Shown here: positions 7,017 to 10,147 of the stretch, piece after piece
Position numbering within the stretch: the first letter of the stretch is position 1
Layout: every line of letters begins with the position of its first letter
Origin: Candidatus Fischerbacteria bacterium RBG_13_37_8
GTDB taxonomy: Bacteria; Acidobacteriota; HRBIN11; MFGW01
Length of the DNA: 10,147 bases
NCBI GenBank assembly: GCA_001780385.1
Contig: MFGW01000010.1
Span: forward strand, 31,088 to 41,234
Reading direction: 5' to 3'
Made by a program: the position numbers and the translations under genes
Notes under the pieces: model-generated
What the model saw: only the letters and a program-made list of their open reading frames with translations
Told to the model about the DNA's origin: nothing
Database searches by the model: none

Positions 7017-9105
7017 TTACCGAAGACATTTCTTCTTTTGCACAATATTATTAATCCTGATAATTTGCTGCAATTTTGCATGCAAAAAAACAGAGAAGGC
7101 GGATCTCTCTTTCAAGAACATTCTTTTAGTTAGCATTGATACTATTCGTGCCGACCATTTATCCTGTTACGGATATAACAAAAAGACCACACCTGCTATT
7201 GATGCATTAGCCAAAGAAGGTTTATTATTCAAGAAAGCATTCTGCCAGGTACCGCTGACATTACCCTCTCATACTAGTATAATGACTGGTTTGCAGCCTT
7301 ATCATCATGGTGTAAGAAATAATGGCTATTACGTGTTTGACAAACAAGTACCAACACTGGCGAGCATATTAAAAGAAAATAATTATGCTACTGCGGCTTT
7401 TGTATCTTCGTATGTATTAGATAGCAGGTTTGGACTGAATTATGGTTTTGACGATTATGATGATGATGTAGAAAAAAATCCTAAAAATCCTCATCACATG
7501 GCTGCTGAAAGGAGAGCAGAACCTGTTACTGAAAGAGTACTACAATGGCTTGAAAAAAATTCATCCCGCAGATTTTTCATGTGGCTGCATTATTATGATC
7601 CGCATGATCCTTATTCTCCACCGGCTTTTTATAAGGAGACCTTTGACGATCCGTATGATGGTGAAATTGCGTATGTTGACTATCAATTTGGAAGGATAAT
7701 TAATTATTTAAAAAAAGCTAATTTAAGTAAAGATACCCTTATTATAATAGTTGGTGATCATGGTGAGGCTTTTGGTGAGCATGAAGAAATTGAACATGGG
7801 ATATTCTTATATGATGCTACTATTCATGTTCCACTACTGATTCATTTTCCGAATTTTTTTCCGAGCAGAGAGATTGATTCACTGGTAAGAACGACTGATA
7901 TTTTTTCAACTGTGCTTGAACTTGCAGGAATTAAACACTATGTGAATGATGGTGCCTCGCTGGTGCCTTTTTTTGTACAGGAAGATTATAAAACCGATAT
8001 TAGCAATTATGCTGAAACGCTTTACCCTTCTACTTTTAGATGGGCTTCATTTTTTTCTTTGAGAACATTAAAATGGAAATTTATTGATGCCCCGATCCCG
8101 GAATTGTATAATCTGACCAATGATCCCGGTGAAAATAATAATGTGATAAATAGCTATCCTGAAACTGCCGAAAAATTTAGAAGAACTCTGGTGCAGATTC
8201 TAAATGAACAAAAATCTACTCAGCTACAATTTATTGACAAACAATCGCAAGATAAATTAATTTCGCTTGGTTATACTGGCACATCTTTGCATATGGTAAA
8301 AGACAACAATCTTCCAGATCCCAAATTAAAGATCAGTTATTGGAATGTAATGCAAAAAGCGCAGAAAATGTTGCTAAAGGAGCCTGCAAGGGCAATAGAA
8401 ATACTTCAGAAATTACATGAAAAAGATGCTGATACGCCGACTTATGCGTACTATTTGGCTGCTTTTTATAAAAAAGCCAAACAATGGGATAAAGCACAGT
8501 TCTATATAGAGGAAGCGATAAAGCGTGACAATCAGAATTATGTATATTGGCATGATTCTGCTTATTATGCTGCTCTTTTGAATCAGATAGAGCAAGCAAA
8601 GGAAGCTATTGAAACGTGTCTAAAGCTAAATCCAGCGTATCCGGATGCCTATAATTTGCGTGGATCATTGCTTATGAAAGCAAATCGGATGCAAGATGCT
8701 CTTAATGATTTTAATAAGGTGATAGAACTTGATGAAAAAAATTCCGAAGCATATTCGAAGATTGGCAATATATTTTTTATGACGAAGGATTATCAGAAGG
8801 CTGAGGCATATTATCAAAAGGCATTGCAACATGATGAAAAGAGAACAGATGCTTTGAATGGAATAGGCGCATTAATGCTTCAGCAAAAACGTTATCAGGC
8901 AGCTATCGAATATTTCAAACGGGCGCTCAAGAATGAGCCAACTTTTTATGAGGCATACATCAATCTTGCAATTGGATATATTTCAATGGGTAATTATTCT
9001 GAGGCGAGGTACTATCTGGAGACATTATTGAAGGAAATCTCTAAAGAGCGCCAGGGGAAGCTTTATAATGTTGCCAGTGAGATATTAAAGAAATTGCCCG
9101 GATAG
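7012..9105 (+). CDS. Sulfatase-like (alkaline phosphatase superfamily) hydrolase with C-terminal TPR repeats, probable exported lipoprotein
   Basis: With an AUU start the product is 697 residues. Residues 1-24 form a basic, hydrophobic export signal (NYRRH, then a long hydrophobic run) ending in NFAC followed by KK, so it is possibly lipidated at Cys24 (a weak lipobox). The catalytic domain spans about 35-430. Asp43 in LLVSIDTIRADHLSCYGY and Asp249/His250 in VGDHGEAFGEH are likely metal ligands, and ELYNLTNDPGENNNV is the usual end segment. The site that reads C-x-P-S-R in true sulfatases is TLPSH here, making Thr83 the likely nucleophile. This fits phospho-transfer or phosphoester-type members such as LtaS better than a formylglycine sulfatase. 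Six 34-residue TPR units follow at about 476-679. The first in-frame ATG (7282) would remove the export signal, Asp43 and Thr83, so it is rejected. It is coupled to the UPF0173 gene. The substrate is unknown. Confidence 0.85.
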   Translation: MNYRRHFFFCTILLILIICCNFACKKTEKADLSFKNILLVSIDTIRADHLSCYGYNKKTTPAIDALAKEGLLFKKAFCQVPLTLPSHTSIMTGLQPYHHGVRNNGYYVFDKQVPTLASILKENNYATAAFVSSYVLDSRFGLNYGFDDYDDDVEKNPKNPHHMAAERRAEPVTERVLQWLEKNSSRRFFMWLHYYDPHDPYSPPAFYKETFDDPYDGEIAYVDYQFGRIINYLKKANLSKDTLIIIVGDHGEAFGEHEEIEHGIFLYDATIHVPLLIHFPNFFPSREIDSLVRTTDIFSTVLELAGIKHYVNDGASLVPFFVQEDYKTDISNYAETLYPSTFRWASFFSLRTLKWKFIDAPIPELYNLTNDPGENNNVINSYPETAEKFRRTLVQILNEQKSTQLQFIDKQSQDKLISLGYTGTSLHMVKDNNLPDPKLKISYWNVMQKAQKMLLKEPARAIEILQKLHEKDADTPTYAYYLAAFYKKAKQWDKAQFYIEEAIKRDNQNYVYWHDSAYYAALLNQIEQAKEAIETCLKLNPAYPDAYNLRGSLLMKANRMQDALNDFNKVIELDEKNSEAYSKIGNIFFMTKDYQKAEAYYQKALQHDEKRTDALNGIGALMLQQKRYQAAIEYFKRALKNEPTFYEAYINLAIGYISMGNYSEARYYLETLLKEISKERQGKLYNVASEILKKLPG

Positions 9106-9120
9106 TTTTCTCCAATAAGA

Positions 9121-9170
9121 TTGAACCACAGAGAACGCAAAGCTTTTTGCCCTCTGTAGTTCAATTTTTT
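9121..9170 (+). terminator. Rho-independent terminator after the sulfatase-like gene
   Basis: TTGAACCACAGAG (9121-9133) pairs with CTCTGTAGTTCAA (9152-9164) with one mismatch. An inner GCAAA/TTTGC pairing extends the hairpin, and TTTTTT follows at 9165-9170. It begins 15 bases after the stop codon and separates this operon from the STAS gene. Confidence 0.88.
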
Positions 9171-9199
9171 AGAAAACTGAATACATGTTCTCTGCGATA

Positions 9200-9228
9200 T
9201 TGAAAATAATTCCAAGCTGTCTTATAAT
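9200..9228 (+). promoter_or_regulatory. Sigma70-type promoter for the STAS gene
   Basis: TTGAAA (9200-9205, five of six consensus bases) and a perfect TATAAT (9223-9228) are separated by 17 bases. The predicted start near 9235 leaves about 22 bases of leader carrying the Shine-Dalgarno AGGAGGA (9244-9250), 6 bases before the ATG. The ten bases TTATAATAGA around the -10 also occur at the UPF0173 promoter. Confidence 0.82.
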
Positions 9229-9256
9229 AGAGCATAAAAAATTAGGAGGATTTCAT

Positions 9257-9598
9257 ATGGAACTTAGCTACAAAGAATTAGGTGATATTACAGTAGTACA
9301 GGTTTCTGGAAGAATAACTCTCGGCGAAGGTGATGTAAAATTAAGAGATGCTATTTATAATTTGCTGAAAGAAAATAAAGGAAAGATAGTGCTGAATCTG
9401 GGCGATGTTAGTTATATAGATAGTGCAGGGATAGGGGAATTAATAAGTGCCTATACTGCCGCCAAAAGAAATGGAGCAGAACTGAAACTACTCAATTTAA
9501 CAAAAAAGATTCAAGACATATTGCAAATAACGCAATTACTCACCATATTCGAAGTCTTCAATAACGAAAATGAAGCATTGAATAGTTTTAACAAGTAA
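9257..9598 (+). CDS. STAS-domain anti-sigma-factor antagonist-like protein
   Basis: This is a 113-residue single STAS domain like SpoIIAA/RsbV. These proteins bind serine-kinase anti-sigma factors or related switch kinases and are controlled by phosphorylation of one serine. The motif DVSYIDSAGIGELI places Ser56 at the position of the phosphorylated serine in SpoIIAA and RsbV, so the switch should work. The opening ELGDITVVQVSGRITLGEG and the length are typical. The start at 9257 is chosen for the near-perfect Shine-Dalgarno AGGAGGA 6 bases upstream. A longer frame from the ATG at 9185 starts before the predicted transcription start and adds 24 residues unlike the family. No partner kinase, phosphatase or sigma factor is visible here. 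It could equally belong to a chemotaxis-like or envelope (MlaB-like) STAS branch. It has its own promoter. Confidence 0.93.
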   Translation: MELSYKELGDITVVQVSGRITLGEGDVKLRDAIYNLLKENKGKIVLNLGDVSYIDSAGIGELISAYTAAKRNGAELKLLNLTKKIQDILQITQLLTIFEVFNNENEALNSFNK

Positions 9599-9614
9599 TA
9601 GAAAGTATAATGAA

Positions 9615-9672
9615 TGTTTTCTCTGCCCGTAAGCAGGATAGAGTGCTTATGTGTTCTTATTGAAAGAAAACA
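9615..9672 (+). other. Two-tier inverted repeat (possible structured leader)
   Basis: An outer stem TGTTTTCT (9615-9622)/AGAAAACA (9665-9672) encloses an inner stem CGTAAGCA (9628-9635)/TGCTTATG (9644-9651), which has one G-U pair and the loop GGATAGAG. No T-run follows, so this is not a standard terminator. CTCTGCC (9621-9627) could instead pair with GGCAGAG (9707-9713), which covers the start of the 16-codon ORF, so two exclusive folds are possible. It could be an attenuator, an mRNA-end stabiliser for the STAS transcript, or chance. Confidence 0.4.
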
Positions 9673-9704
9673 CTATTTAAAAGACAGCAAGAACAATAAG
9701 GAGC

Positions 9705-9755
9705 ATGGCAGAGAGAGCAGGTAAAATATGTGTTAAAAAAGGCATTGTGAAATGA
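9705..9755 (+). CDS. Possible 16-codon leader ORF overlapping the next gene by four bases
   Basis: ATG at 9705 opens a frame encoding a 16-residue basic peptide beginning MAERAGKICVKKG. Its TGA (9753-9755) overlaps the ATG of the following gene in an ATGA, the arrangement used for translational coupling. AAGGAG at 9698-9703 is only one base from the ATG, too close for efficient initiation, so translation is uncertain. The frame cannot be extended upstream past the stop at 9678-9680. It might be a leader peptide or chance. No homology is claimed. Confidence 0.3.
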   Translation: MAERAGKICVKKGIVK

Positions 9756-10147
9756 ATAAAAGCAATGCAATCAAATTTGCATTTCGAAAATGGTTCTTGC
9801 AAAAGTCCGCTTTTCAGAGACGCATGATATTAGAATTAGAAATGTGGCTGAAAGGATTTAATGCCTTTTTTTTACTGGATTACCATCCCCTTACTGATAA
9901 GGAATTAACTCTTATCAGTGTCAAGGATTATTGTGATGAATTAAGAGTATTATCTGTTGGATTGAATAGATTAATACGACTTTTTTCCCTCCTTGTGGAT
10001 AAAGAAACTCTTCTTAAAAGCAGTTTCGCTTCCTATATTGATCAGGTGCTACGAGGAGATGTATTTCAAAAAAGCGAGATTTATCGTTTATTACCGAAAG
10101 ATAATCTCGATGGTGATTTAATAAGAAGTATAGAAGTGTATACTACG
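9752..10147 (+). CDS. Unrecognised protein, N-terminal 132 residues (3' end cut by window edge)
   Basis: An open frame runs from the ATG at 9752 to the window end with no stop (132 codons). I do not recognise a family. The visible part is predicted mostly helical and soluble: a basic N-terminus (FRKWFLQKSAFQRRM), then amphipathic stretches such as FNAFFLLDYHPLTDKELTLI and LNRLIRLFSLLVDKETLL, with no clear signal peptide, transmembrane segment or nucleotide-binding motif. The start is supported by an in-frame stop at 9734-9736 just upstream and a weak AAAGG 9 bases before the ATG. It follows the STAS gene by 153 bases in the same direction without a clear terminator, so partial co-transcription is possible. 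A TATAAT at 9606-9611 lacks a matching -35. Confidence 0.75.
   Translation, partial: MNKSNAIKFAFRKWFLQKSAFQRRMILELEMWLKGFNAFFLLDYHPLTDKELTLISVKDYCDELRVLSVGLNRLIRLFSLLVDKETLLKSSFASYIDQVLRGDVFQKSEIYRLLPKDNLDGDLIRSIEVYTT

Noticed and set aside
6990..7030. Frameshift fusion of the UPF0173 and sulfatase-like proteins
   Set aside because: The UPF0173 protein ends at its normal family length and the next frame has its own Shine-Dalgarno and signal sequence, so two adjacent genes explain the data better.
8333..8599. Minus-strand ORFs inside the TPR region
   Set aside because: They are antisense shadows of a well-supported coding region, with no ribosome binding site or family resemblance.
7282..9105. 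Sulfatase-like gene starting at the first in-frame ATG
   Set aside because: This would delete the export signal, the metal-ligand Asp and the nucleophile motif, all encoded in the same uninterrupted frame upstream.
9129..9194. CAGAGAAC (9129-9136) and GTTCTCTG (9187-9194) as a second hairpin
   Set aside because: The eight-base match overlaps the stronger terminator stem, spans a 50-base loop and lacks a T-run.
9185..9256. N-terminal extension of the STAS protein from the ATG at 9185
   Set aside because: It overlaps the promoter and lies before the predicted transcription start, and the 9257 start has an almost perfect Shine-Dalgarno.
9606..9611. TATAAT as a promoter for the terminal gene
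   Set aside because: No acceptable -35 occurs at 16-18 bases; TTGAAT at 9578 is 22 bases away.

Overview
This AT-rich window comes from a diderm (Gram-negative) bacterium. The evidence is an LptE-type outer-membrane lipoprotein gene directly behind leuS, a lipoprotein-like alkaline-phosphatase-superfamily/TPR protein, Shine-Dalgarno sites and sigma70-type promoters. The leuS-lptE order, the lone receiver and GAF proteins, and the sulfatase-like/TPR fusion would fit a Deltaproteobacteria-like lineage or one of the candidate phyla near it. That placement is inference from gene content only. I see no mobile element, CRISPR array, tRNA or rRNA.

Layout. (a) 1-1774, plus strand: the C-terminal half of a ClpA/ClpC-type AAA+ unfoldase, cut by the window edge, overlaps by 11 bases a membrane-anchored alpha/beta-hydrolase-fold protein whose three catalytic positions all look replaced. 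(b) 6138-1792, minus strand: a probable four-gene operon of a coiled-coil/GAF protein, a stand-alone CheY-like receiver, leuS and lptE. It ends 17 bases from the convergent hydrolase gene. (c) 6139-6317: a divergent intergenic region with a convincing promoter on each strand and a G-rich tandem heptamer repeat between them. (d) 6318-9105, plus strand: a UPF0173 metallo-beta-lactamase-fold hydrolase, then a sulfatase-like/TPR protein. The second gene has no ATG, GTG or TTG start that keeps its catalytic N-terminus. It most likely starts at an AUU codon at 7012 with a good ribosome binding site, and a strong terminator follows it. (e) 9200-9598: a STAS-domain protein with its own promoter. (f) 9599-10147: a structured leader, a possible 16-codon ORF, and an unrecognised gene that runs off the window end.

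Working together. The GAF and receiver genes form a signalling pair without a kinase and probably share a transcript with leuS and lptE, which serve translation and outer-membrane assembly. The Clp and pseudo-hydrolase genes are translationally coupled, which suggests a functional link. The UPF0173 and sulfatase-like genes are also coupled. The STAS protein is a separate regulatory unit. I found no clear, wholly new multi-gene system. The best leads are the AUU-started sulfatase-like gene, the triad-less hydrolase coupled to Clp, and the leader ahead of the terminal unknown gene.
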